64,000 nucleotides of DNA from Dendrobium chrysotoxum (taxonomy: Eukaryota > Streptophyta > Magnoliopsida > Asparagales > Orchidaceae), in assembly GCA_019925795.1 (NCBI GenBank), contig CM034315.1, positions 248,001-312,000 on the forward strand. The letters run 5' to 3'. A program made the position numbers and the translations under genes. This document shows, piece by piece, positions 12,157 through 22,406 of the stretch (its first letter is position 1; every line of letters begins with the position of its first letter). A model generated the notes under the pieces. That model did not search any database. It saw nothing but the letters and a program-made list of their open reading frames with translations, and had not been told where the DNA came from.

Positions 12157-13937
12157 TGCGTCGCTTCCAGGGGACGCCCTAGCATATGGGAGGGTGAATT
12201 GGTAGTTTTAAAAAATTCTTAAGCAAAAATAATTTTAAAAATCTTTTTGAATATTTTAAAACACTTACAATTTCACGATAATGTGAAGATGTTTAATGAC
12301 ACAACACAATAACTTCAATCACATGATCATCAATAAAAAAGTAAAGTGCAGAAAATAATCAGAAAGAACACATCTGATTTTATAGTGATTTGGTCAACTT
12401 GACCTACGTCCAGTCCCCGGAGCCTCCCCTTCAAGTATTGCACTAAACCAAAGTGACTCTCATTTTGCTCCCACAGTAAGGCGGAGAAGCCTTTATAAAA
12501 CTCCTTTTCACCAACCTGGTGAGGCAGAGAACCCAGGCTCCTTTTGCTTCCTCCTGTAACAGGCAGAGAACCTTGATCTTCTTGCTGACGATCCTTCCCA
12601 CAGAGACACTAAGGAATAAGGGATGATGATTGGAGACGACGACTCGAATCCTTGTTTGGAGTAACCTTCATGAACACCTCACAAACTCCCCCTCACAAGA
12701 TCCTCTCTCTCTCCCAAGCTCTCCCTCTCCCTCTCAAGAATCTCTAAAGTGAGGACATCGGCAAAAGATTTTCACATGAGCAAGAAAGAAACCTTAAATA
12801 GAAGGGCTCAAAAATTGCCTTAAATTTTAACTTGTCGTCAAAGATCATCTAGGACGATCCTTTGATAGTCCTGTACGATTAGTGTAAATAAGCCATTTTG
12901 GCCTGGACGATCTGGTTCTTCTATACGATTAGAAGACATGGTTTATTCTGATCGTCTGGGATGATTTTGCGATTATCTTGGATGATTAGTTCAAAATCGA
13001 AATATCATCTAAAGGATAGTTTGGGTCATCCAGGAGAAAAGCCTGGATGATCAATAGAGAATGGCTTGATCTTTCAGGACGATATACATAACATCCTATA
13101 TAATTAGTTCAAATTTGCCCAAAATTATCTGGCACACAGTTCGGGTCATATAGAAAAATCATGTTAGATGATTTCAAAATGACTTAATCGTCTAGGATGA
13201 TATTGCTATCATCCCATATGATTAGTTCAAAATTGAGAATATCGTCCAGCAGACAGTTCGGATCGTCTATGTGAAATGCACTAGACAGTCAGGATTTTTA
13301 GTTGATCATCAAGGACGATCTTGCGATCGTCCAGGATAATCTTACGATCGTCCAAAACGATATGATTGAATCAATTAAACCTTAATTACTTTTCTTAATC
13401 ACTTAACTAATGTAGGCATGATTGTAATGAATCATCTAGGATGATACACATATCATTCAGACAATCAAACCAAAATACTAAAAATAAAAACTTGCCTAAC
13501 TTAGTCTGGTGACTGAGAATTTTTTATTTGAGCATATCGTCATGTACGATGGATGTATCATCTAGGATGATCTACTTAATCAGACCGACTTAACACGACT
13601 GCCCTAATTAGGGTTTTTATTTTTAATGGATCGTCTAGGACAATGTGAATATCATCTAAGATGATTTGAACAAGATTAGAATAGAAACTCTAACTCACTA
13701 AAACTCTCTTCCTGAGTGTGTGTGTGCAAGGTTACTTAGCTTGGGGATCTATTACATTACACTTGACTCAAGAAAAATAAAAAAATATATTGAACTTGAA
13801 ACATAAACAGACTGACTCGATCTTGAGCTAGCTTGAATTGCAACTGATCTTATGAATTTGAAAGGTTATATGGTCAAACAGAAATAGAAATATTTTCTAT
13901 CATCAAAATTATAATCCTTGAATCCAAATTCACAACA

Positions 13938-13951
13938 ATCTCCCCCTTTTT
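13938..13951 (-). other. Polypurine tract of the Sirevirus
   Basis: The minus strand reads aaaaagggggagat immediately before the 3' LTR begins with TGTTGTG. This is the plus-strand primer site expected next to a 3' LTR, and it fixes the LTR border at 13937. Confidence 0.85.
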
Positions 13952-14225
13952 GATGATGGCAAACATTTATCAGTAATTCCAAATTCAGTAAATAAACAGC
14001 AAAGCCATGAAAATTAAGGAGTGCAACTTCTATTAGCCAGGTGAATAGTACAAGAACATTAAACATTTAAATATTAATAATTCAAAGTGTATAATGACCT
14101 AGAACACAAACTACATAAACTACTCCCCCTTTTGACATCTCAAAAAGGGGAAAACAACACATAAATACATAAAAAAGTACAAAACCAACACAAAAAAATA
14201 AGAAAAGCAATCAAACTAAAAAAAA

Positions 14226-15344
14226 GGGGATCTTGATAAGAAGGAGGAGGAGGTGGTGGTGGCTGAAACAAACTGTGGAGGGTGGTAAACTATTCTCCAA
14301 ACCAGGCCATGTCCTGATCATGCTGCTGCTGCTGTTGGGCTATGTAGGTATTGAATCAGTTCACATCCTTAGCGTGCTGTTGCTCCTGGGCAACTACATA
14401 GGAGTCAAAGCATGTCTCCCACTAGTTAAACCTATTCACCAGGTGATCTAACGGTGATTCTATACGGAGAGGAGCAGGTGCAGCAGGTTCAGGAGCAACT
14501 TCTTTCTCTTCTCCCTCAACATCCATACTGGGCTCTAGATGAAGTTGAGTGCTATGAAGAACATGGAAGGAGTTATTGGAGTAGAAGGAAGGAGGGATAT
14601 TTGCTGGAATTGGATATTACATATTGTATTTTATTTTAAGAGCGTAGGCAATGCTGTGTCCTAAGGCTAGGTTGGGATGTCTCCAGTGACCTGGATCTCT
14701 AATGCTAGTGAGGTGTTTGATGTAGCGAAATAAGAGATCAGTAGCATTGAAATCATGATGGGCCATGATGTAGTAGGTAGTTATGGAGAGCAAGGGGGTA
14801 ATGTGGATGCGGTCCCCAGCCTTTAGAATGATATAGGAGCGAAGGACATGCTGGATTGTCCTAGCATCCTTAACTAAGGAAGAGCAGGTATTGTCATGGT
14901 ATGGGGCATTGGTGTTCCTAAGAAAGTGATTGGCAACAGTCCAGTTAAAGTCAGGGTCAGAGGATAAAAGATGAAGCTTATCTCCAGTAATAGACAGTTG
15001 GAGAATATTATGAAAGTCTTGGGTGGTTAATTCTACAAGGCGGCGATTAACATAAGAGCAGACGACGGTGTAAGAAGAATCGATGCAAAGATTCAAAAAG
15101 AACACACGGAGAAGCTTAGTGCTAAATGGAAATGCAAGAGTCAGAATAAATTGAGGGAGGTGTGAGCAAAAAGGACCAGTACCAAATATGTGAAAATACA
15201 TGGATTTACGATTTTAGATTGAGTGATCTCCACATCAAGATAGCGCTGGAAAGCAGCCTGATCGGCTGCGTAAGTGAAATGGGGGTCGACATTCCCCTGG
15301 GAGGAACTAGCACCCTGTTGCCTAGATCTTTTGCCACCAGCCAT
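14226..15344 (-). pseudogene. Extra ORF of the Sirevirus between pol and 3' LTR
   Basis: It starts at the ATG at 15344 (MAGGKRSRQQGASSSQ, a basic N-terminus) and shifts frame near 15200. It continues through a 194-residue segment (14617-15201) with VELTTQDFHNILQL, GDKLHLLSSDPDFNWT, DARTIQHVLRS, AGDRIHITPLLS and LALGHSIAYAL. It ends in a low-complexity tail with a run of four glutamines, then PPPPPPP and SYQDPLF near 14226. Several in-frame stops interrupt the tail. The middle part resembles the plant-transposon-protein domain often found next to plant retroelements (from memory). It lies where envelope-like ORFs sit in Sireviruses, but I see no signal peptide or clear membrane anchor. Function unknown. 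Confidence 0.7.
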
Positions 15345-15420
15345 AAGAAGAGGATTGAGTAAGGATAGAAAGAAGGTGTGGTGGAAAAATGGTGGAAATC
15401 AGCTGTTTAAATATAAAATG

Positions 15421-15830
15421 GCCATATCGTCCAGGACAATCACAAAATCGTCTAAGACGATATGAGCAATAATTCCATCTATGATGATTGGTCAAAAAGT
15501 CGGTCAGATCGTGCAGGATGATCAGATATCATCTAGGATGATTAGACACAAGCGATCATCTCGAGGAGTCACGCTGGATGACTTTTAACTAAATGTATCG
15601 TCCAAGACGATTAGGTGGATCGTCTAGGATGATAGATAATAAATGAATCGGACAGACCAAATTTAAATTGTCCAACTACTGCCATGTGGATCGTCTAGGA
15701 TGATGAGGTGTATCATCCAGGATGATCTTCAATAATTGGTGCATATCAGTCATTGGATTAGGATGGAGATGATTTGATCATATCATTCAAGATGATGTAG
15801 GGATCGTCTAGGATGATGTGATAAAAAAAA
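15421..15830. repeat. Palindromic ATCGTC..GACGAT motif cluster outside the LTR
   Basis: About ten near-copies of the motif that fills the LTRs (for example atcgtctaggatgat and atcgtccaggacaat) occur here, just before (plus-strand sense, after) the extra ORF. The same short palindrome family thus occurs both in the LTR and in the internal non-coding region of one element. Confidence 0.8.
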
Positions 15831-15940
15831 AAGAAAAAGGATGAAGGATGGAGAGGAATGATCTGGGAACCCTAAAACACAAAAAAAATCAAAATCAAAT
15901 AAAAAAAAGAAAAAGGAAGAATAAAAATAAAGAAACAACA

Positions 15941-15942
<2 letters not shown>

Positions 15943-16016
<74 letters not shown>
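15943..16016. repeat. (AT)n microsatellite
   Basis: A nearly uninterrupted AT dinucleotide run of about 74 bp inside the non-coding 3' region of the Sirevirus. Any frame through it codes only alternating Tyr-Ile and is not a gene. Confidence 0.97.
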
Positions 16017-16020
<4 letters not shown>

Positions 16021-16379
16021 TTGAAATTGATCTGCTCCAATAAATCAAAACTTTTTCTTGATTTTTTAACTCAAAAGACAATAAGAAGAAATCGACGGAC
16101 TGAAATTCAAAAAAGTTAAAAAATTAATTTTTATAACTCCTACCTCGGACACCTTATAGGTTCAAATTCCTTTCAAACAAAAATCTAATTCAGAAGAAAA
16201 GAAATTGGATAAGAAAAGTGATCCTTTCAAACTTCATTCTAGAAAAATATCTGATAAAATAGTTTTACAAATTAAGGAACCAGCAATCACAATTTTTAAT
16301 CTCAAGTGTTTAAATATATTAAGGATACATAACTCCTTCTAAGATTTTTTAAAGATTTGAAAGAGGAGGAAGCTTATTT

Positions 16380-16560
16380 CTTTGTGGCTCATTTTGTGCC
16401 TCTTTTTTAATTATTTGGCGTACTTTACGCAGCTTTTGATTTTGATACACTTTGTGTATCTTTTCAATTTTATTGGCAAATATTGCGCATCTTTTCAGTT
16501 GGGCTCAATTTATGCCTCATTTATTTTCAGTTGATTGACACACTTTATACATCTTTTACA
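16380..16560. repeat. Degenerate ~35-bp tandem repeat
   Basis: Six or so diverged units follow the pattern (G)GCxCA-xTTTxxGC-xTCTTTT: cattttgtgcctctttt, actttacgcagctttt, cactttgtgtatctttt, aatattgcgcatctttt, aatttatgcctcattta, cactttatacatctttt. They lie in the untranslated region between RNase H and the extra ORF of the Sirevirus. Confidence 0.7.
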
Positions 16561-16572
16561 AGCTTCCTTTCT

Positions 16573-17008
16573 TTCAAAACCTCTAAAAGACTCTTAGTTG
16601 TAAGATTATCTTCCAGATATAAGAGAAGAAAAATTCACTCTCTTAGATAAGGAAAAGTAAACCATAAAATAGAACCATTATCATATGATAAATACAATCA
16701 CTCGATTAAGAAAACATGAAAGTGATTCAATAATTTAGAACGTTACTCATATGAGATAGATTCCTGTAGGAAGATAAAATAGATCGCTACTTCAAAACCT
16801 CTAAAAGACTCTTAGTTGTAAGATTATCTTCCAGATATAAAAGAAGAAAAATTCACTCTCTTAGATAAGGAAAAGTAAACCATAAAATAGAACCATTCTC
16901 ATATGATAAATACAATCACTCGATTAAGAAAACATGAAAGTGATTCAATAATTTAGAACGTTACTCATATGAGATAGATTCCTGTAGGAAGATAAAATAG
17001 ATCGCTAC
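16573..17008. repeat. Recent 218-bp tandem duplication
   Basis: Copy 1 spans 16573-16790 and copy 2 spans 16791-17008. Side by side I see only about two base differences (atataagag versus atataaaag, and ccattatcat versus ccattctcat). This is far less divergence than between the two LTRs of the same element, so the duplication arose long after insertion, or has been kept uniform. Confidence 0.93.
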
Positions 17009-17432
17009 TTCAAAGTCCAATTTTTAAATTTTGAAAAAAGATTTTATCCAAAAGGAACAATACATCATTAAAGGAGTTATAGGAAGAGAAACAATCATCA
17101 ATGTTTCTTCCCTTTAACTGTTTCAGAGAAGTCAATCACTGCTTATAAGCTTCCAAATAAAAATAAGGCAAAACTCTCAGTCGAAAATTTAGTTTATCAG
17201 CAGTAGTGAGAAGTGATCTGATTCTGAAGAAAATAACTAGTAAATCAAAATCCAAGAGGTAAGCTCATAAAAAGAAATAACTAAATCTGATAAGTAAATC
17301 AAACAAATAAAAATTAATAGGAAAATAAACGATCTAAAAAAATAGATAATCAAATCAAACGAAAGCTAAAAGAAAAATAGAAAAAAAGTTCAAAAATCAA
17401 CAATCATCATATTCAAGCATTTATATCAATCA

Positions 17433-18298
17433 CACCCAATCTGGTCCTTAAAATTCTTAATGTGTCAAAGGCCAGTGGTTTAGTAAAGATGTCAGCAGTT
17501 GGTTTTCAGTTGCTATGTGGTGTAACTTAATGTCCCCTTTTGTAACATGGTCCCTAATAAAGTGATGCCTTATATCGATGTGTTTAGTCCTTGAATGTTA
17601 GATAGGATTCTTAGAGATGCAGATGACACTAGTGTTATCACAGAGAACTGAAATTATGCCAACAGGTAATCCTAAATCCAGAACATGTTACTTCAACCAA
17701 AAGACTTGGGCCACATAACTTCCTAAGATAATGTACTCAGCTTCAGCAATAGAAAGTGCAATAGAGTTTTATTTTCTACTAGACTGGGAGACTAAAGACT
17801 GTCTTATGAATTGGCAAGTGCAGAAGTGCTCTTTCTATCCACCATACATCCTGCAAAATCAAAATCAGAATATCTAATAATCTCAAAAGAAGTATTGTGC
17901 CTAGGATACCAGATTCCTAAGTTTTGGGTCCCTAAGAGATATCTAAGGATTCTCTTAACTACAGTCAGGTGGGATTCTTTAGAATCAACTTGAAATCTAG
18001 CACAAAGATAAACACTAAATATGATATTAGGTCGGCTAGCAGTTAGGTAAAGCAGTGATCCAATTATTCCTCTATACTTCTTCTGATCAACAGATTTTTC
18101 ATTTAAATCCTTATCCAACTGAATAGTGGAACTCATGGGAGTATTGATTGGCTTGGCTTTATCCATTTCATATTTCTTCAAGATATCCTTAGTGTATTTT
18201 GATTGATTAAGAAATATTCCATCATCCATTTGCCTTATAATAAACCCTAAAAAGTAGGACAATTCTCCCATCATACTCATCTCAAACTCTTTACTCAT
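17433..18298 (-). pseudogene. Sirevirus RT C-terminus and RNase H
   Basis: The 164-residue frame 17804-18298 includes ELSYFLGFIIRQMDDGIFLNQSKYTKDILKKY, the INTPMS segment, GSLLYLTASRPNIIFSVYLCARFQ and the RNase H start YSDFDFAGCMVDRKSTS, all standard copia landmarks. RNase H continues in broken frames to about 17433. The YIDD catalytic box is outside this frame, at 18351-18376, where LIVQIYIDD is readable. A frameshift lies between it and the downstream piece. Confidence 0.85.
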
Positions 18299-18949
18299 TG
18301 TCTTAAAAAAATTATCACATAAATATTTATCAGAAGATCTAAAAAATATATCATCAATATAGATCTGGACAATGAGTAAATCATATCCTACTTTTCTCAG
18401 AAAAGGGTGGTGTCTATGCTCCCCTTAACAAACTCTCTTTCCAGTAGGAATGTGCTAAGCCTCTCATACCAAGCTCTAGGTGCTTATTTCAATTCATATA
18501 AGGCATTTTTTTAATTTATAAATATGATTTAGGTATTGGGAACTCTCAAAACCTGGGGGTTTCTCTATAAAGACATCTTCTTTCATTACCCTATTTAAAA
18601 AGGCACTCTTAGCATCCATTTGAAAAAGCTTAAATTTCTTATAACAGGCAAAGGCTAGTAGCACTCTAATGGCTTCCAATCTAGCTACAGGGGCAAAGGT
18701 CTCCTCAAAATCAATCCCTTCTATTTGGTTGTACCCTTTAGTCACTAATCTTGCCTTATTTCTAACCACCACATCAGAATCATTCATTTTATTCTTAAAG
18801 ACCCATTTGGTTCCCACTACACTTTGATTCTTAGATCTTTCTACTAACTCCCAAACATCATTCCTCATAAATTGGTTAAGTTCTTCTTGCATAACTAAGA
18901 TCCAAAATTCATCAGAAAAGGCTTGATTGATGTTGGTGGGTTCAGTCAT
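18299..18949 (-). pseudogene. Sirevirus reverse transcriptase, N-terminal half
   Basis: The frame 18494-18949 has the copia RT opening (WVFKNKMN, KARLVTKGYNQIEGIDFEETFAPVARLEAIR) and the first catalytic block FQMDAKSAFLN, with the metal-binding Asp kept. It then frays near 18494, and sequence to 18351 continues in another frame through YIDD. In a live element this enzyme copies the genomic RNA. Here it is interrupted by at least two frame changes. Confidence 0.85.
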
Positions 18950-19183
18950 TGAGATAAAGGCAGAATGGTTTACTTCCTTCCTAAGTCCATGCCTAGTTCT
19001 AACACCTTCAGAAGGGTCTCCTAAGATTAGTTCTTTAGGATAACTTGAAGAATATCTCTAATCTCTAGGCAATGTGTTTTGAGGTTATACCCTTTCCTCC
19101 ATATTTATATTTTCTACTTCTTGGGTAATCTCTCCCACTGCATTAGTGTTTTGAGGCTCTACCCTCTTCTCCAGATTTATAGG

Positions 19184-19990
19184 TTATACTCCTTGGGTAC
19201 TCTCACCTAATTTATTTTCTTCATAGGCTCTAGATTTCTTAGGATCAGATTCATCAAACACTACATGAGTAGTCTCCTCCACCACCAATATCCTCTTGTT
19301 AAACACTCTAAAGGATTTCCCCATACTTGAATATCCTAAGAACACTCCTTCATTAGATTTTAGATCAAATTTTTCTAAGGATGATTTCTCATTATTAAGA
19401 ATGAAGATCTTATAGCCAAAGATATGGAGGTGGGACAGGTTTGGAGTTCTACCCTTAATGATCTTATAGGGTGTCATATTCAATTTAGATCTAATATTCA
19501 CCATATTCAACATATAATAGGTTGTGTTCACCACTTCTACCCAAAAGTATTTTGGAAGTGAATACTTAGCAAGCATGGCTCTAGCGGCTTCCACTAAGGT
19601 CATATTCTTTCTTTCAGCTACCCTGTTCTACTGAGGGATCCTAGGAGCTGAAAAGTTGTGGCTAATCCCTTGCTCCTCACAAAAAGTTTCAAATCTCACA
19701 TTTTTAAACTCCTCACCATAATCATTATGGATGGTCAAGATCTCACAACCTAACTTCTTCTGAATCCAAGTGGAGAAATATTTCAATTCATCAAATGACT
19801 CAGTTTTATGTGATAGAAATCTAATCCAAGTGAACCTCGAGTAATCATCGATAATCACAAATCCATAGACTTTTCTGCCTAAGCTGGCAGTGCTAATGGA
19901 TCTAAATAAATCTATGTGAAGAACTTCTAAAGGTTTAGAGGTGCTGATGTCCTTAATGGAGTGGAAAGAGGATTAGACTTACTTCCCTAG
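19184..19990 (-). pseudogene. Sirevirus integrase
   Basis: Two pieces: 19628-19858 gives MIIDDYSRFTWIRFLSHKTE (the first catalytic Asp context) and TIHNDYGEEFKN (the second Asp, where intact copies read SDNGGEF), and 19184-19603 gives MTLVEAARAMLAKYSLPKYFW, INTRAFAME-like linker sequence and GYSSMGKSFRVFNKRILVVEETTHVVFDE. A stop (TAG) at about 19630 interrupts a region that otherwise reads continuously. The zinc-binding part lies upstream in broken frames up to about 20100. Confidence 0.83.
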
Positions 19991-20207
19991 TTGACAGGCA
20001 TCACACAGGTGATCCTTAATTGAACATAAGCTTGGGGGCACCTCTAACTAAGTCTTTTTGGGTTATTCTTCTAAGGGTTTTCATGCTCACATGATATAAC
20101 CTCCTATACGACAGCCAAGACTCATCAGCAGCAGTTTTTAAGCAAAATGAAGCAGCACATTCAATATTATTTAAATCAAGTATATAGACGTTGTTGATCC
20201 TCTTGTC

Positions 20208-20531
20208 CTATAAAATAGTGTTATTATTTAAGCTGATAATATAAGTGTTTGCCAGGAACTTGATGTTGAATCCTTTGTCATAGAGTTGACTGATACTGAG
20301 CAGGTTGTGTTTCAGTCCATCTACAAGCAAAATATTTTCAATCAAAAGGTTCTTGGAGTTTTTGATTATACCTGTGCCAACCACTTTCTTAGTGACATTG
20401 TCTCCAAGAGTGGCCTTGCCTCCAACCCTGGCCTCCAGAAAAATGAATTGATTTGCATCTCCAGTTATATGCCTTGAGCATTTATTGTCCAGGTACCACA
20501 TGCTCTCATGAGGTCTTGTATGAGAGCACAC
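20208..20531 (-). pseudogene. Sirevirus protease / pre-integrase region
   Basis: The 107-residue frame starts near WYLDNKCSRHITGD. In intact copia elements this is WYLDSGCSRHMTGD, with Asp-Ser-Gly forming the aspartic protease active site. Here the Asp is kept but Ser-Gly has become Asn-Lys, so the protease is predicted inactive. It continues through ILLVDGLKHNLLSISQLYDKGF, the pre-integrase motif. Confidence 0.85.
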
Positions 20532-20644
20532 CTATAAAGTTATCAAACATCAGATTTAGGAACCCAAATAAGTTTGGGTTCCTTCTTATGAAAAGAAGAA
20601 TATAATGCATGTGTGTTATACTATGAATCATGTAATTTGGGCCT

Positions 20645-22348
20645 TCACACCCAATGTGTACTATGGTGAACAGTGCAAGTATGAGAGATATATCCTAACA
20701 TACCACATGAGAAACATCTAATGCTAGGAAAAGGATTAACTAATCTATGGGGGTGATAGTGCCTCTTTCTAGGTTTGAATGATGCATATTTTGATGATTT
20801 TGAATGAAATTCTTCAAGTGATGGAGATTTATAAAATTGTGCAAATGTAGGAGGTGTTTCGTTATTCTCAAATGCACTAATTTTCACTTAAAAATTTAAT
20901 TTTTTTTAAGACTTATAATTTTAAATTTCAATGCATGTTCATTATTATCTAAATTCAATGCCATGTTGTTTAGTTCTTTAAATACTTTTTCTAAATCAGC
21001 ATGTGATGTTTTCAAAGAATCATGCTCAACAATTAATTCAAAATGCTTTTTATTTAATTCATCAAATTCATCAAGTAATGACATGTGATTGGTATCAAAT
21101 AAAGAATGATCCTTAAGTAAAACTTCATGCTCTTTTTGCAGGTTCAGGAGTTCTAATTTCAGGTTAGCATGTGTTTTCTTAAGTTTTCTATATGATGAGT
21201 AGACTTTCTCAGAAATTTCAAGTAATTGATCGTAGGTTAGTTCACATACCTCTTCTTGGTCAGACTGACCACGATGTTCATCTACCATCAAACACAAGTT
21301 TGTAGTCTCCTCTTCAGCTTCAGTCCCAAAGGAGTCAGATGCAGAATCAGCCTAGAAAGCCTTTTGAAATCTTTTCTTGTCCTTCATGAACTTGGGTTTC
21401 TCCTCACCCTTCTCTTTACTTGGGTGAGCCTTAAGTGTAGGACAATCAGCTTTTATATGTCCTGGCTTCCTATATTCAAAACAAAATGTATCAGAAGAAA
21501 TTTTAGAATTTTTTCTATTTCTACCTTTGTTCCATTTCTGATAGTTCTTGTATTTCTCCCTTAGCAAGCTTTTGAATTACCTAGTGATTAAGGCAATATC
21601 ATCACTTTCAAACCCAAAAGAATCAATCTCCATATCGTTGGCCTTCAGTGCCACAGTCTTCTCTTTCTTCTTCTCACCTGCATCAAGCTGCCTTTGGTTC
21701 ACTCCTTGCTTGTAAGCAATTAGTGATCCAATTAAGTTATCAATAGAATAATTATTCAAATCCTTGGATTCAATGATAGCAGTTATCTTGGCATCATAGG
21801 AAGAGGGCAAATATCTTAAGATTTTATTAACTTTTTCATAGTTGATAAGTTCTCTTCCTAGGGCATGTAGTAGGTGTCAATTTGTGTGAACCTAGTATAT
21901 ATTTCAGATATAGACTCACTAGGTTTCATGTGAAAGAGTTCGTAGTCGTGAAGCAAGATGTTCAACCTAGATTGTTTAAATTTTGATGTGCCTTCATAAG
22001 TAATGCATAATCTATCCCAGATTTTTTTACCAGTTATGCAAGTAGAGACATGCATGTAATCCTTAGATTTTAATACACAGAAAAAATAGTTCAAGTATTT
22101 TGCATTCAGTTGTGCTAAGTCACAATCATCAAAAGTCCATTCAGTAAAAAAAAGTTCAATTTAATGCCATCAACTAATCTAAATGGTGCAGAGTATCCAT
22201 CTTTAATAAGCATCCACATGTGATAATCTATAGATTATAAAAAGGTGGGCATGCGAGTTTTTCAAAAATCAAAAGGTATATTATTAAATAAAGGTGGTCG
22301 AGTGATGGAATATTCTTTCGCGGTGTTTATATTACCAAAAATAGCCAT
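20645..22348 (-). pseudogene. Sirevirus gag
   Basis: The start ATG is at 22348 (MAIFGNIN...EYSITRPPLF). An early in-frame TGA follows, where related gags have Trp. Next come the capsid-like region (21858-22094, with KIWDRLCITYEGTSKFKQSRLNILLHDYELFHM), a linker (21577-21810), a zinc knuckle in 21352-21567 (CFEYRKPGHIKADC, second Cys now Tyr), a heptad-rich coiled coil (20896-21297) and a second zinc knuckle in 20645-20887 (CFSCGMLGYISHTC, His now Tyr). Frames change several times. The long coiled coil between two knuckles fits Sirevirus gag. Both knuckles have lost a metal ligand. Confidence 0.82.
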
Positions 22349-22392
22349 GGATCAAATTAAAAAGTTTTTCAAAACTTGATTTTATGAATCCC

Positions 22393-22404
22393 GCTCTAAT
22401 ACCA
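22393..22404 (-). other. Primer-binding site, initiator Met tRNA
   Basis: The minus strand reads tggtattagagc two bases inside the 5' LTR border (22407). Plant LTR elements primed by initiator Met tRNA have tggtatcagagc here, so there is one mismatch. It supports both element orientation and the LTR boundary. Confidence 0.88.
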
Positions 22405-22406
22405 CT

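Larger units (their letters stand above)
9150..12187 (-). mobile_element. Full-length RTE-clade LINE, 3.04 kb
   Basis: A non-LTR retrotransposon on the minus strand inserted into the Sirevirus 3' LTR, with perfect 17-bp target duplications (9133-9149, 12188-12204). The 3' end is a (TTG)n tail (caacaacaacatcaagcc on the plus strand), typical of plant RTE elements. The 5' end begins at 12187 with a short GC-rich leader. It codes for an apurinic-type endonuclease followed by reverse transcriptase. It is full length but dead, with at least two in-frame stops and about three frameshifts. At least five more fragments of the same family lie in the window. Confidence 0.92.
9075..13937 (-). repeat. 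3' LTR of the Sirevirus, split by a LINE
   Basis: This aligns with the other LTR at 22407-24075 once the LINE (9150-12187) and one copy of its 17-bp target duplication are removed, leaving about 1.81 kb. The outer end (9075) abuts the duplication cactt. The inner end (13937) abuts the polypurine tract. It contains many copies of a near-palindrome of the form ATCGTC-CAG/TAG-GACGAT between about 12840 and 13680. It is longer than the partner because the 5' LTR has lost segments, including roughly 110 bp matching about 13060-13180 here. Confidence 0.88.

Noticed and set aside
12840..13680. CRISPR-like array
   Set aside because: Short palindromes with irregular spacing in a plant retrotransposon LTR; no cas genes and eukaryotic context.
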